Source: Eucalyptus grandis
Taxonomy: Eukaryota; Streptophyta; Magnoliopsida; Myrtales; Myrtaceae
Assembly: GCF_016545825.1 (NCBI RefSeq)
Contig: NC_052614.1
Location: 9,752,559 to 9,816,558 of the forward strand
Direction of reading: 5' to 3'
DNA length: 64,000 nucleotides
Below the pieces are notes generated by a model. The model ran no database searches. It saw nothing but the letters and a program-made list of their open reading frames with translations, and was not told where the DNA came from. Positions 22,357-32,282 of this stretch are shown here, piece after piece. Numbering within the stretch: position 1 is the first letter of the stretch; the number at the start of each line of letters is the position of its first letter. Position numbers and translations under genes: made by a program.

Positions 22357-22971
22357 TGTGAAGAATACACGAACGGGAAGGAGAAACGAGAGAAGATGAA
22401 GAAACAAGCTTGACAAAGATGAAGACTCAAAAGGAAATGATCTTGAGCTTCTGTATTAGGTTCTCTTGCTCTTCTGAAAAAGAGAGAGCGAGAGAGTAAA
22501 CTTTTATAAAGTTCTTCTTGTATTCGTTCTTTGTACATTCCGTATTTATATGCGAGAAACAAAGCTTGTACAACTGTTTTAACAGAAATGAAAACAGAAG
22601 GAGGGAAAATAACAGAACATGGAAAATATTCAGTTTTGACTTAAAACTGAATATCTATTATTCAATGAGCACGTGTTGTTGATGTAACTCATGCTTTCTT
22701 TGTTCTTCTTTTCTTTATCCTCGCAAGTAGAGTTGAGTTTATCGTTTCCATCCTTGATCGAATCATTAGCACCAGCATTTGTTACTGCACTTCCCAAGCC
22801 AGCAGTCTGCCTTGTCTTACTTCCCTGTTTGCACCAGAACTTAACTCCCGTACATCAGTATCTATCTTTGACTTTAATTTGAACTTCTTTACTTCATCTT
22901 CCTTGTTTCCATTCAAGCTCGGCTCTTGATCCCCAGTACTTGTTTTCGACTTTGGCTTATATGCTTTAACA
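22357..22971 (-). repeat. 5' LTR of the Copia element (right copy)
   Basis: 615 bp. Directly inside it (22331-22356) the sequence repeats the LTR start (TTTTCGACTTTGGCTTATAT, then GCTTTA) where a primer-binding site should be. So the 5' junction is rearranged. TATA-like sequence lies at about 22541-22553. Confidence 0.9.
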
Positions 22972-23136
22972 GAAACCAGCTTGCGGTGGAGCGCGCACGT
23001 GCCTCTACTCGGTGCACGTGCCGGGAGTGAATGAGATTAGTCTCCTTCGCTACACACGTGCGATTTTGCAAGTAAATAGCATTGTAACACGAGATCGAAT
23101 GTTTGTTATACGCAAAAGAAGAAAGCAAAAGTCTTA

Positions 23137-23866
23137 GGCTCCCATTTATTTAGCCGAAAACTACTTCTAGAAAAATATTTTCTAGATTTTTCAATATTCA
23201 TTTCACAGAAAATGAATTGATCGGGAAAAATATTTTCTATTAACGAAAAAAAGATTTATAAGATAGGAAAAACATTTTCCGCTTTCCAAGTAGGGAAAAC
23301 ATTTTTAAGTGGAAAACATTTTCCACACTCACTCTCTCTTTGTCTCACACCTCTACTGGCTCCCTCTTCTTTCTTTCTTTCTTTTTTTTTTTTTCCCCTT
23401 TTGTTTCAACTAGTTGCCGAACACTATGACGGTCGGCAACCAACCATAGGCTAGCTTGAGCTGGTTGCTTGCCAAATTAGCAAGCGTGAGCCTCTGGTGA
23501 GGCTTGAGTACTCAAGCTCACCTTTGGCTGATCACCAAGTGTCACCATGGTTGGCAATTGATCGAAGGGGCTAGCGATCGGCGAAGAAGAAGGAGGTAAA
23601 GAAAATAAAAAAAATATAAAAAGAAAAAAATAATAAGTTAAGAAAGTTAAAATTTTAATTTTTTTTTAAATAAATAAATAAAATTATCTAAATGAATGCA
23701 CGGACGAAAATCAAATCAAATTTTTCATATCGAGTGGAGAAAAATATTTTCCTAGTTCATTTTCAAGTTTTAACCGAATATTAGAAAATATTGTTATTTT
23801 TCTGAAAAATGATTTCCCAAAAAATAATTTCCATAAATGTATAATTTTTGTAAACGAACAGAGTTT
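23137..23866. mobile_element. hAT-like MITE, block B copy
   Basis: The same insertion as 3150-3862, with flanks AAGTCTTA (23129-23136) and AAGTCTTG (23867-23874). It is 17 bp longer, mainly in A/T runs. Its presence at the orthologous site in both blocks shows one insertion event before duplication. Confidence 0.6.
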
Positions 23867-23874
23867 AAGTCTTG

Positions 23875-24431
23875 AGTGACCGTAAGAAAGGGCTCACTTT
23901 GTGATAACTTGAATGTCTCAAAAATAAGAACTCACCTCCTTTGGAAAATCGATTGATGTACTAACACAAGTAGTTTGAGAATGCCCTGGCCTTTAGATAT
24001 TTGGGTCGGACGGTTTCCACATTTGTGCCTTTTCAATAACAACTATCCATTTAGAAATCGCTTCGATGGAAGGTAGTTGAGGACCTAACAAGGTCTAAGT
24101 CAAACCTTTTATTTGGAAAATATTCCATCTGTACATGATGGGATTGGGTTAGTAAATACGCCCATAATAGCCATTGAATCTCCGCGGGTTTCTATTGCAT
24201 GCAAACTTGAATAATGGGTGGGGATCAGATTTATTTTACGTCATGTTTTACGCACACGATTCTAATTCATACTTGAATCCTGTTCTTCAATGCATGATTA
24301 GGTTAGTTCGTTTTTGTCATACATGGCCCATATCTAATTAATGGACCGGTGTTGCCCCTTAATGGCAATAATAATTGAAGATGGCGTCTCAAATGAGTTT
24401 GGCCCCATTCTAGGACCACGAGTTCAATGAC
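23875..24431. other. Spacer, block B counterpart of 3871-4424
   Basis: No coding sequence. Very similar to block A throughout, with scattered substitutions and small indels. Confidence 0.6.
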
Positions 24432-24882
24432 TCAAGGCTCTGCCCCTTTCAAGTGCCCGAGTGTGCTCATCCACATACTCGAATTGCAACTTCATGTTGC
24501 CAAGTATCTCCCTCACGGCCCATGCACTCGTCTTCGGCTCCTCTCCCTCTGGCTCCACTGACCCCCTAATCGTCCCGGCTACCGAGTCACTAGTGAGTGG
24601 CCCCTCTCATTCATCCGTTAGCACCTCTTATTTGACCCGCATCTCATCCATCAGTCTCACCATCAGCCGTTGGTCTAAGCTCCCATAGTAAACAAGATCG
24701 GCGCCTGGCCCTCCCTGAGTGCCTCTACAACCAACCTCCAACGCGACGACGCGCCAAGAACCCGCTGATCGACACTCAGACTTCTGGACCCAAAAGAGAT
24801 TATACCGGAGCAAGCTTTCTGCCCTACCCACCTGAACAGAGAGAAAACTTAACTGCCCCATTTCACTGCCTGGCCAAGTTTG
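24432..24882 (-). pseudogene. UGT5: worn C-terminal UGT remnant, partner of UGT2
   Basis: The same degraded segment as 4425-4865, with ADLVYYGSLDQRLMVRLMDE readable on the minus strand at about 24630-24690. It keeps slightly more of the 3' part (CTCCCTCTGGCTCCACT, the WVMVEPEGEE region) than UGT2. It is a fossil already present in the unit that was duplicated. Confidence 0.7.
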
Positions 24883-25429
24883 AGGAAACCGCGCATTTGA
24901 TTTTTCATTAAAATCAGGGCATAATCGATCCCTTATCATCTTGGCAAGAAAGAATGATCAAGTTTTAGCTTAAAAAGTGATTGGGTAACAATTTTTTTTA
25001 TCTATTATGAAAATAATAATCTGTTTTGCATCACAAAAAAATCAAATAACAAATAATTTTATTCTTATGGTAGCACAAATTAAGCTAGCCAATCCCTTTT
25101 AGCTTTACTCATCCCCAAGTTTATACATAGCGATTGATCCATAATATGCTAAGAGTGCAAGGGAGTTGGTAACACTAAAATTGAATTTCTTGCTTTTAGG
25201 TTTTTGCTATTTTCTTGATAGCAAGTTATATTACTTTTCATGGCAGAAGTAATTTCTTGCTTTTCGTATTTTAGTTTCTAGAGCTTTGCTAATATAAGAG
25301 AAAAACAGTTAGTTATGAGCCACAAATTTTTAAATGAGTGTGCTCCATATTAATTTGTAATTATTTGTTATTTGATTTTTTTGTGATCTAAAATAGATTA
25401 TTATTCTCAAAGTAAGTTAAAAATTGTTA
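24883..25429. other. AT-rich spacer, block B counterpart of 4866-5410
   Basis: No gene or motif recognised. Aligned with block A up to the SINE insertion point. Confidence 0.55.
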
Positions 25430-25612
25430 TCCACCTCATTGGTGGTTACGTGGTTTGTGCTCAATCCCTCTACTGGAAGGGAGCGAGTTCAAATTTCTGC
25501 GTTTGCTTGTGCGACTAAACTACAGTTTGTGGGAGGTGGGTCCTCGCGGGTCGACCCCAGTTTACGTCGCCGGATGCCGGCTATATGGCAGTTCCCGGTC
25601 ATCAAAAAAAAA
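25430..25612 (+). mobile_element. tRNA-type SINE, present in block B only
   Basis: About 183 bp flanked by the 9-bp direct repeat AAATTGTTA (25421-25429 and 25613-25621) and ending in an A run. Near its start is GTGGTTACGTGG with CGAGTTCAAATTTC about 40 bp on, resembling the A and B boxes of an internal RNA polymerase III promoter. Block A has no insertion at the matching place (near 5410), so it arrived after the duplication. It would have been moved by LINE enzymes. The tRNA of origin was not identified. Confidence 0.7.
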
Positions 25613-25883
25613 AAATTGTTACTCAATCAATTCCTTAGTTTTTACTAAAAACTAGTATTTTGGCCTGTGTGAGGGGCTATTCCACGATTTATCTTATAAT
25701 TTTTTTAGCGCTAACCAACTGGAGGGAAATACATAAAACTTTATAGGATGTATGTACAAACGGATAACCATAGTGAAATATCTGCTTATTGTACGAAGTC
25801 GTTTATTTAATTTCAAACCACACGATTTTCTTGTCTTTTCCATACGCGGGGAACGAACATGGCTCCATCCCATGTGCTACCAG

Positions 25884-27231
25884 CTAAGCTAACATGATCT
25901 GAGGAGGGAGCTTCTCGAGATACTCGTTTTGCAGCTCGAAATTGCCAAATATGTCCCTCATGGTCCATGCCTTTGCCCTCACCTCCTCTCCCTCCGGCTC
26001 GACCATGACCCGCCTGATCGTCTCAGCCACCGAGTCGCTCGAGAACGACCCGTTGAGCTCGTCCCTCAGCACCTCAAACCCGACCCCTCTCTCTTCGAGC
26101 AGCCTCGCCATCAACCCTTGGTCGGAATTCGCCCCAGAAAACAGAATCAGCGGCCGGCCTCGCCCGAGCGCCTCGATGGCGGAGCTCCAACCGCAGTGGG
26201 TCACGAACCCTCCAACTGCTGCGTGAGCGAGAATTTCGGCCTGAGGTGCCCAACCCATCCACAAATAACCTCGGCCCGAGACCCGACTTTCGAAGCCGGG
26301 AGGTATAATCTCCGGGCCGGGCCTCTGACCCACCACCCAAACGAACGGCAAACCCGACTTCTCGATCCCTGCCGCAAGCTCCGGCATCATCTCCCGGCTG
26401 ATGTTAACCTCGGTGCCAAGCCCGACATAGAAGACTGACTTCTCTTTCTTATCGTCAAGCCATCTTTTCAGCTCGACCCATCTCTCGTCTCCCCTGCCGC
26501 ATTTGTGGCGGGGCGGCAATAAGCCCACAGGGACCACAGGTTTTCCGTAAAGCTTCTGGAGTAGCCTCAGCGGATCGGCCTCGAACTCGCTACAGCTCCT
26601 CACGGCCACGGACTTGGAACCCCGAATCGACTCTTCAAACCTCTGAAAATCTGAAGCTCCGGTGTCCATGCAATCCTGGTGAGTGACTATCTCGTGGAGC
26701 CTGAACCTGACCTTGGACGGGTAATCTATCCACTCGGGAATGACGGTAAAGTCCTCCGGCCTTCGGCTCGGGCCATCGATCAAGACGGAAGGTGGTCCGA
26801 GGAAAGAGAAGAAGCACTGAATACACTAAAGAATGCCGAGTTCACACCCAGTCGGCTCGCAACTTGGGGCAACCAGTGCGACGCAAAGTCGTGGATTATC
26901 CAGTCCACGCCAGAGCGTTGAAGAAACTCGTCAACAGCTGGCTCGAGCATATCGTAGGCCTTTTTGAGGTACGGGACCTTGTTGGTCGGCAGCTCGGCCG
27001 TCGACTCAGCCGAGTCCGGGAGGCCATGGACACGAGGCAAGGGAAGCTCAACGAGGGTTATTGAGGGAGGGAGGTCTGTGGGGAGCTTTTGGAGGTTTTT
27101 GGGGTGGAGATGAAGGAGACGCGATGACCCTTTTGAGCTAAGAAGGTGGCGACATCGAGGAATGGCATGAGGTGGCCGTAAGCAAGCCATGGGAACATCG
27201 CTATGTGAAGCTTCTTCTCTTCGTTTTCCAT
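25884..27231 (-). pseudogene. UGT6: nearly full-length UGT91-type glycosyltransferase with two frameshifts
   Basis: The ATG at 27231 opens [20 protein letters not shown]. The frame is lost near 27103 (one C missing from the run before AAAAACCTCC). It continues one frame over with [19 protein letters not shown] and GVDWIIHDFASHWLPQ to about 26807, where some 4 bp are missing after SVFSASSL. The last 299 codons (26783-25884) are open and include LLPPRHKCGRGDERW, SVFYVGLGTEV, the PSPG box from WAPQ (residue 178) through THCGWSS to NSDQG (222), and the stop after IMLA. It is type II in the cluster (PSRRPEDFTVIPEWIDYPSK, against QARAKTAEDLTVVPQWVTYP in type I). If the two indels are assembly errors, this would be an intact gene of about 450 codons. 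Confidence 0.85.
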
Positions 27232-27329
27232 GGCAGTGGCTATGAACACTACTTTTTCATTTGACGGGTGTGGTGGTGATGTGACTAGCGAGTGAACTCC
27301 AATGCAATGGAGAATGAGCTTTCTCTTCA

Positions 27330-27337
27330 TATATATA
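27330..27337 (-). promoter_or_regulatory. TATA-like box upstream of UGT6
   Basis: The minus strand reads GTATATATATG about 100 bp before the ATG, in a region otherwise not TA-rich. The position agrees with UGT8 and with the expanded tract of UGT3. Transcription from it is not shown. Confidence 0.45.
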
Positions 27338-28010
27338 CAGGAACTACGTATGGTGCTTTAAAATTCTAATTAATATCAGCATAAATTAACTTGCATTTAG
27401 ATGCCTATAACTTATTACACGAGACTAAAGACTCCATTCGTTTTGTGGAAAAGGTTTTTCAAGAAAAAAAATTTCTGGATTTTTCGATGTTTGTTTCATG
27501 GGAAAAAAAAACTATATACATAATCCTACATGTCAATAACTGATTTTTTTTTTTTAAGGCAAGAAATGAGTTGAGTTAAAAACGATATGTGAGTTATGCA
27601 ATATTAGTAAAGTCAAAAGTAGAGGTGGCTGCAGCCAAGTTAGCTAATTATTATCTTTGGGACTTCGTATCTTCTCTTCATGTGCATTGACTTATATGAT
27701 TCACGGGAGAGATGTTACTTCTTATTCTGTTAAAGTTTTGATGTACCAAAACAAATATCACACGAGATAAACTATCGAGAAACAAATTATGACCAGCTGA
27801 AAAGATTTAGGTACTTTACTTTCCAGTTGAGGAGGAAATGTCATTAGTATAAATTGAGGGTTATATTTCTGTTGAGATAAACTATTTAAGTCAAGTAGAG
27901 TGAATTTAGAGTTTGTCATTCCTAAGTAATTGGATTTTGCGAATGAATGGTGGATAGAACTAATATTATATAGTGCGTAAATTTGTATAATTTAAAAAAA
28001 AAAAAAAAAT

Positions 28011-28560
28011 TTGGCCCTATATGATAATCGGCCAAGAAGTGACTATTTCTATTCTTTTGTTATTCTGAACAAAAAGAAACAGAAATCTATTTGTTAATGT
28101 CAGCTAATTTTTTTGTCATTTGGAATAAATTTGAAACCGAATCAAGAAATTAAAAAAAAAAAATGCTTCTTTATTCTTAGAAACAATTCAAGAATCGAGT
28201 AATTTTCTTTTTCTTATTCCCTCTCTGCAATGTGGTGGCTGGGCTTCCTCGAGGCTAGCGAGGTAATCGATTCTCGTTTGGTCAAAAATCAGCTAGAGGA
28301 AGAAGAAAAGGAGAAGGAGGAAAAAAAGAAAAAGAAAAAAAGAGGAGAAAATATAATAAGATTATTTTAAAATTAAAAAAATTATAGGTTACAAAAAATT
28401 TGAAGATCGTACCAAATACATTTTTATTCCGGAAATAAAAATTTTATATAGTTACTAAAGACTTTCAAATACTCAAAAACTTATCCTAGAAACAGAGTAA
28501 AAATATATTTTTGAGTAGAAATTATTTTCATAAATAGAATGATTACTAAATAGATCTTTA
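28011..28560. mobile_element. Foldback/MITE-like repeat at the end of block B
   Basis: The counterpart of 6582-7140, about 85-90 percent alike by eye, with the same ends (GGCCCTATATGATAATCGG ... AATAGATCTTTA). Directly after it both blocks share 60 bp more, then diverge at 28620/28621 (7200/7201 in block A). Confidence 0.45.
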
Positions 28561-28620
28561 GTGGAATTTGAGGTGAATCTGATGAACTTTGGAAAAATTA
28601 ATTTAGTTGATCTAATAAAG

Positions 28621-28870
28621 TCGCTCTACACCTTAAATGATCCGGACAGCTTTTCACTCTCCCACCTAATTTACCAAGCCGAAATAAAGAAGCACGTGCC
28701 GCTTGGAGAAAGTGGGGCCCGTCCTATGACAACTCCCCAAGATGACCGGACCCGTTTCGATGGAGCCGAGTACTTATGTGGGCATGATTGAACCTTACAG
28801 AGGATCGTATGTTCCAATGTTTGGCCCCAATGCATGATGCATGCCACCGACGGTGTACCACTACAGTAGC
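28621..28870. other. Unique spacer after block B
   Basis: No coding similarity recognised. Two or three short open frames on either strand look accidental. Confidence 0.4.
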
Positions 28871-28989
28871 TCTCATAAATTCTGAGAAAATATTGGTTGC
28901 TTCTAACGTGCAAATTCAATTCAGTTCTTTACCAAAAAAGGAACATTCAATAGGAAGGGCCATAAGGGTACGACACGTGTCCAACTGGC

Positions 28990-29425
28990 CCAAATTTCAG
29001 ACTCTTTCTTCTCTCTCTCTTCATTCCAGCACACATCTCCGGCTTCCCCTTCGACCCCTTTCGCGGTCTTCGTGGGGCCGCAGCACTCGTCGTTGAGGAA
29101 GTCAGGGACGGAGCTCGTCGCAACGGGCCCAGCGGCCGCATGGAAGAAGGGCTTTAAAGGGACCCGCACGCGGCGGCCGGCGAGGGGGTTGGCAAGTGCA
29201 CGTCCACGTTGCACGCGGCGCACAGGGCGGCGGCGTCGACCCTGCACGCGAAGGCTACCGGCGTGCACTTGCATGCCTCGCACATCCACGCGCGCTTGTG
29301 GCGGGAGGCGAGCTTGTTGGCGCCATGGACGCCGATGTTGTAGGGCCGGCAGAGGAAAGCCGCATAGGCCTTATAGAACACTATGGCCGCGGTGGACCTG
29401 CAGTTGTCACACGCCCTAGTGCTAG
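28990..29425 (-). pseudogene. CONSTANS-like protein fragment with two B-box zinc fingers, frameshifted
   Basis: The minus strand from about 29415 reads RACDNCRSTAAIVFYKAY, then FLCRPYNIGVHGANKLASRH (B-box 1) and RAWMCEACKCTPVAFACRV, then DAAALCAACNVDVH (B-box 2). A frameshift near 29195 moves the end of B-box 2 (ANPLAGRRVRVPLKPFF) to the next frame. After that comes SVPDFLNDECCG, resembling COL3/4/5 proteins. COL proteins are nuclear regulators of flowering and light responses. Here the CCT domain and any start codon are missing, and some zinc ligands are altered (Y for C in FYKAY and RPYN). A dead captured or truncated exon. Confidence 0.75.
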
Positions 29426-29451
29426 CCCGCTGCCGTCTTCCGAACTCTTAG

Positions 29452-30781
29452 GTTGCACATGACAAAATTTCTGAAACAGAAATTGATTTCTGACAAAAAA
29501 ATTAGTTTTTCAATTTCTATTCCCGAACAAGTTTACGAAAAAAAAACCCGTTTGATAACGATTCAAAATTTCTATTTCGAAAGCAAACCGTTTGATAACG
29601 AGAATAAAATTTCTATTTCTATGAATAGAAATTGATTAGATATCAACATAGAAAATCCTCTAATACAAAATAATAGTCGAAATAATACTAAAACAACATA
29701 GGAAATCCTCAAATGCAAAATAATAGTCAAAATAATACTAATACATTATAAAAGTTGAAAATACAATTTCATGGAATTTCTGGTATATTATTATCCCTTA
29801 CCATTTTATTGGCAATGCTTTTCCTAAGCGTATTTATTTGGTTTCTCTCATCGGTCAATGTATCGTTTGCAAGTTTATCTTGCGCAGGTTCAGACAAGTA
29901 TTACGGAAGCATAAATATGGATGCCATCAATGGCGCCTATACAGCCCTATCATTTTATCAAACACTAGTATTATACAAGATTATCAACAAAATAAAATTG
30001 ATGGTGTAAAGGAATATATGAGAATTCTACCTTGAAGTAATGTTTATGGTTAGGAACTAATCGGGGGAATGTCGGTTTATTTTGATTCTCGAATTGAATC
30101 AATCCAGTTGCTCATTCCTAATTTCTTTATTTTTGCTCAATGAACCTTTAATGGCCCTTGCATAACAAAAGAGAGATTCTCTTTAATCTCTTGTCTTCGA
30201 ATTAAAATTCAAGATTGTGTAACAATCTAATTATTTTGATTTTGCAAGAATTTTGAATCCGTAAAGAAACAAGGTTAAATTTCTAGGCACGTTTTTTATT
30301 CATCTATTACGTAAAAACTTTTTTTTCAAATGGCCATGCGCGCACCCTTTCTAGGAGGAAAGAGCCCCATTGTTTTTAAGTAAGCATTTAAGAACTTTGG
30401 TCGTTTTTGAAAGTTGGGGACCCATTCGATTGTCTTTCATCCTAAAAGAAAGTTATCAAAAAAATGAAAAAAAAAAAAAAACACGAGCAAAATAAGAATA
30501 AGAAAATTAGCAATAATTTGTGAAGTTGTGGTTATGAGTGAATTAAGTTAGCAAGAAAGCGCAATGTTCTTTTATATGGTTTGATTTCAGCTTATGATTT
30601 CTATTTTAAAGCGAAAAGTTAAAAATTTTAGCTTCTGATTTCTTCAATTTCATTTACGGAATGAAATTTGTTTTTAGAAATAAATCAAATCAGTGCGTTA
30701 AACGGATTTTGTTTCCAAACTGTTCGGCGAAGCAGAAACAAGAAATCGAGAAATAGAAATTTTGTCATTACGCGCGCCCTT
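29452..30781. mobile_element. Candidate non-autonomous DNA transposon inserted next to the B-box fragment
   Basis: The left end reads CACATGACAAAATTTCTGAA; the right end, inverted, reads GCGTAATGACAAAATTTCTA. Both subterminal regions are rich in AAATTTCTATTTC and GTTTGATAACG-like motifs, and the interior is AT-rich with no coding capacity. Only about 35 bp of the ends are convincingly inverted, and no target duplication was confirmed, so the class is open. Confidence 0.35.
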
Positions 30782-30983
30782 AGTTGCTGCAGTTGCATCG
30801 AAACCCATCGTCCGCTGTTGCCAAATGACACCGCTGGAATTGCCGAACAACTGAGCGTGCAGAGGAAAGAGAAGAAAGAGTGTGAAATTTGGACCCGCTT
30901 GTGACACGTGTCCCATCCTTATGGCTCATCTTATTTATTGTGTTGGCACATTCGACAGAGCCAATATTTTCTCATAAATTCGA

Positions 30984-31046
30984 CGCCATGCGTCCGCCCT
31001 CGACGCCTTTCCCTCTGCGTCCGTCGTGACCCACCCAATCATCCCT
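30984..31046 (-). pseudogene. UGT crumb near the C-terminal WVMVEPEGEE region
   Basis: The minus strand reads MIGWVTTDAEGKGVEGGRMA, in the pattern of TIRWVMVEPEGEEVRANAWAM of UGT1. At DNA level, CCATGCGTCCGCCCTC...GTGACCCACCC matches CCATGCGTTCGCCCTC...ATGACCCACCT. An isolated relic, much older than blocks A and B. Confidence 0.5.
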
Positions 31047-31059
31047 TCTCAATGGCCCC

Positions 31060-31544
31060 CCATAGGATATTTCAATAATTTTAAATTATTAAAAGCCATA
31101 ATTATTGTAACCATCTTTCTACTGTCATCAATTTTCGTCACGGTTTCGTCTGCCATTCATATATAGCAGCAATTTAATGGTTGTACAACGTTTCTCATTT
31201 ATTTCTTCATAAATTCTTCATTATTTTATACCGACTATATAATAACATTTTTTTGCCTATAAATTATTACTCTGAATATATTTATAAAGTGATGTGGATA
31301 TTATCAAAACATATTCTTGTTTACATATCTTTATTTCTCTTTTTTATTAGGTTATACATGTTCTTTCTAATATTTAATCTGGAATATAGAATGCCTATTG
31401 CATATTGAGATGATAATCGCTAGAGGCTATCGCATAGAGTTTCGTACTCCAAGGAGGAATTTTCTATCAAGATTCCTTTTCAAATTCGCTTTACCATCTA
31501 TCTATTTAATTACCAATTTCATTTTAAAGATAAAGTGTGGACAG
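31060..31544. other. AT-rich spacer, no gene
   Basis: No protein similarity or repeat structure recognised. Confidence 0.4.
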
Positions 31545-31900
31545 CCTTATGGCTTCCTCATCCTCCACTTAAGCCGCCTAAGTTGCCTTTCACAACCACC
31601 GCCACCGCCACCGTCATCGCCACCGTCACCGCCGTCATCACCATCGGTGGTGCTCATTTCGCACCAAGGGTGGTGTTCATTTTGCTATGGACAGAGAAAG
31701 GGAGAGGGAGGATAGTGGAAGACCAATTTTGACCTTTGTAGTGAAGAAGTTGCTATGGGAAAATGCACCAGGAATCACGAAACGGGCTTGTGATTTGCGC
31801 TTAACAAATGACGGGCCGATTAGGAACGATAAGGCCCAAGTAAATGGTGCTTGCTTTTGCATACTAACGGTTCTCATTAGTAAGGGTTCATCATTTGCCT
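31545..31900 (-). pseudogene. Second, shorter remnant of the USP-kinase locus
   Basis: Aligns with about 665-1000: CCTAAGTTGCCTTTCACAACC matches CCCAAGTCGTCACCTTTCACGGCC, and GGTGGTGCTCATTTCG and ATGGTGCTTGCTTTT are shared. On the minus strand, VAVAVVVKGNLGGLSGG corresponds to VVIAVAVKGDDLGSFDGG. A CCACCGCCACCGCCACCGTC run has expanded here. Only the first strand of the USP domain and the upstream region remain. Confidence 0.5.
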
Positions 31901-32282
31901 GATCGGCCTTTTATGATAACTTGAGTATTGGATGTGAAGTCATTTTCATCTAATGAGTAATGATAGACATTTGTGGGATCGTGTATATAAAACTTCTTAA
32001 GTGCATTCATTGCTTAATTATCATCGGCTGTTAAGAATATTGTAGTTCACAATTTCACACAATTAAGATGTAGAATGAAAAGCTGATACATCCTGATTAA
32101 CAATGCACCAAAGACAAAATTCAAGGATCAACTTAATCTTGAACTTGAGATATTAAAGTTCAAAACTAAAGTCACAATTGAAATTTCAATACTTTTTTTT
32201 TCTAATGGTACATTCAATGCATGTAGTTTTTAAATGCTTAAACATGGAACAATATATTCATCTAATGGCTTAAATTTTTAAC
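31901..32282. other. AT-rich spacer, no gene
   Basis: Nothing recognised. Confidence 0.4.

Larger units (their letters stand above)
19207..22971 (-). mobile_element. Copia element with flanking 5-bp target duplication, internally deleted
   Basis: The terminal repeats are 19207-19822 and 22357-22971. The target duplication is GAAAC (19202-19206 and 22972-22976), and UGT1 shows the uninterrupted site. Element ends are TG...CA. In element sense (minus strand) the order is 5' LTR, a 26-bp piece repeating the LTR start, the C-terminal part of integrase, RT and RNase H, 3' LTR. Gag, protease, the N-terminal half of integrase and the primer-binding site are absent. The two LTRs differ by only a few substitutions and about six small indels, so the insertion is recent, after the A/B duplication. 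It sits in the UGT4 upstream region. Confidence 0.9.
28871..30990. repeat. Inverted repeat arms around a CONSTANS-like fragment
   Basis: Left arm 28871-29020, right arm about 30865-30990, inverted. Shared blocks are GAGAAAATATTGG, GCCATAAGG, GACACGTGTC, CCAAATTTCA.ACTCTTTCTTCTCT. The right arm lacks about 40 bp present in the left one. The interval between contains the B-box fragment and an AT-rich insertion. The arms could be the terminal repeats of a gene-capturing transposon or simply two copies of one promoter in opposite directions. No target duplication was found. Confidence 0.5.

Noticed and set aside
25430..25612. Possible functional tRNA gene
   Set aside because: A- and B-box-like motifs exist but no cloverleaf could be formed; the A tail and target duplication make it a SINE.
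31181..31408. 75-codon hydrophobic open frame that could look like a membrane protein
   Set aside because: AT-rich DNA gives Ile/Phe/Leu/Tyr runs; no conservation or neighbouring signal.
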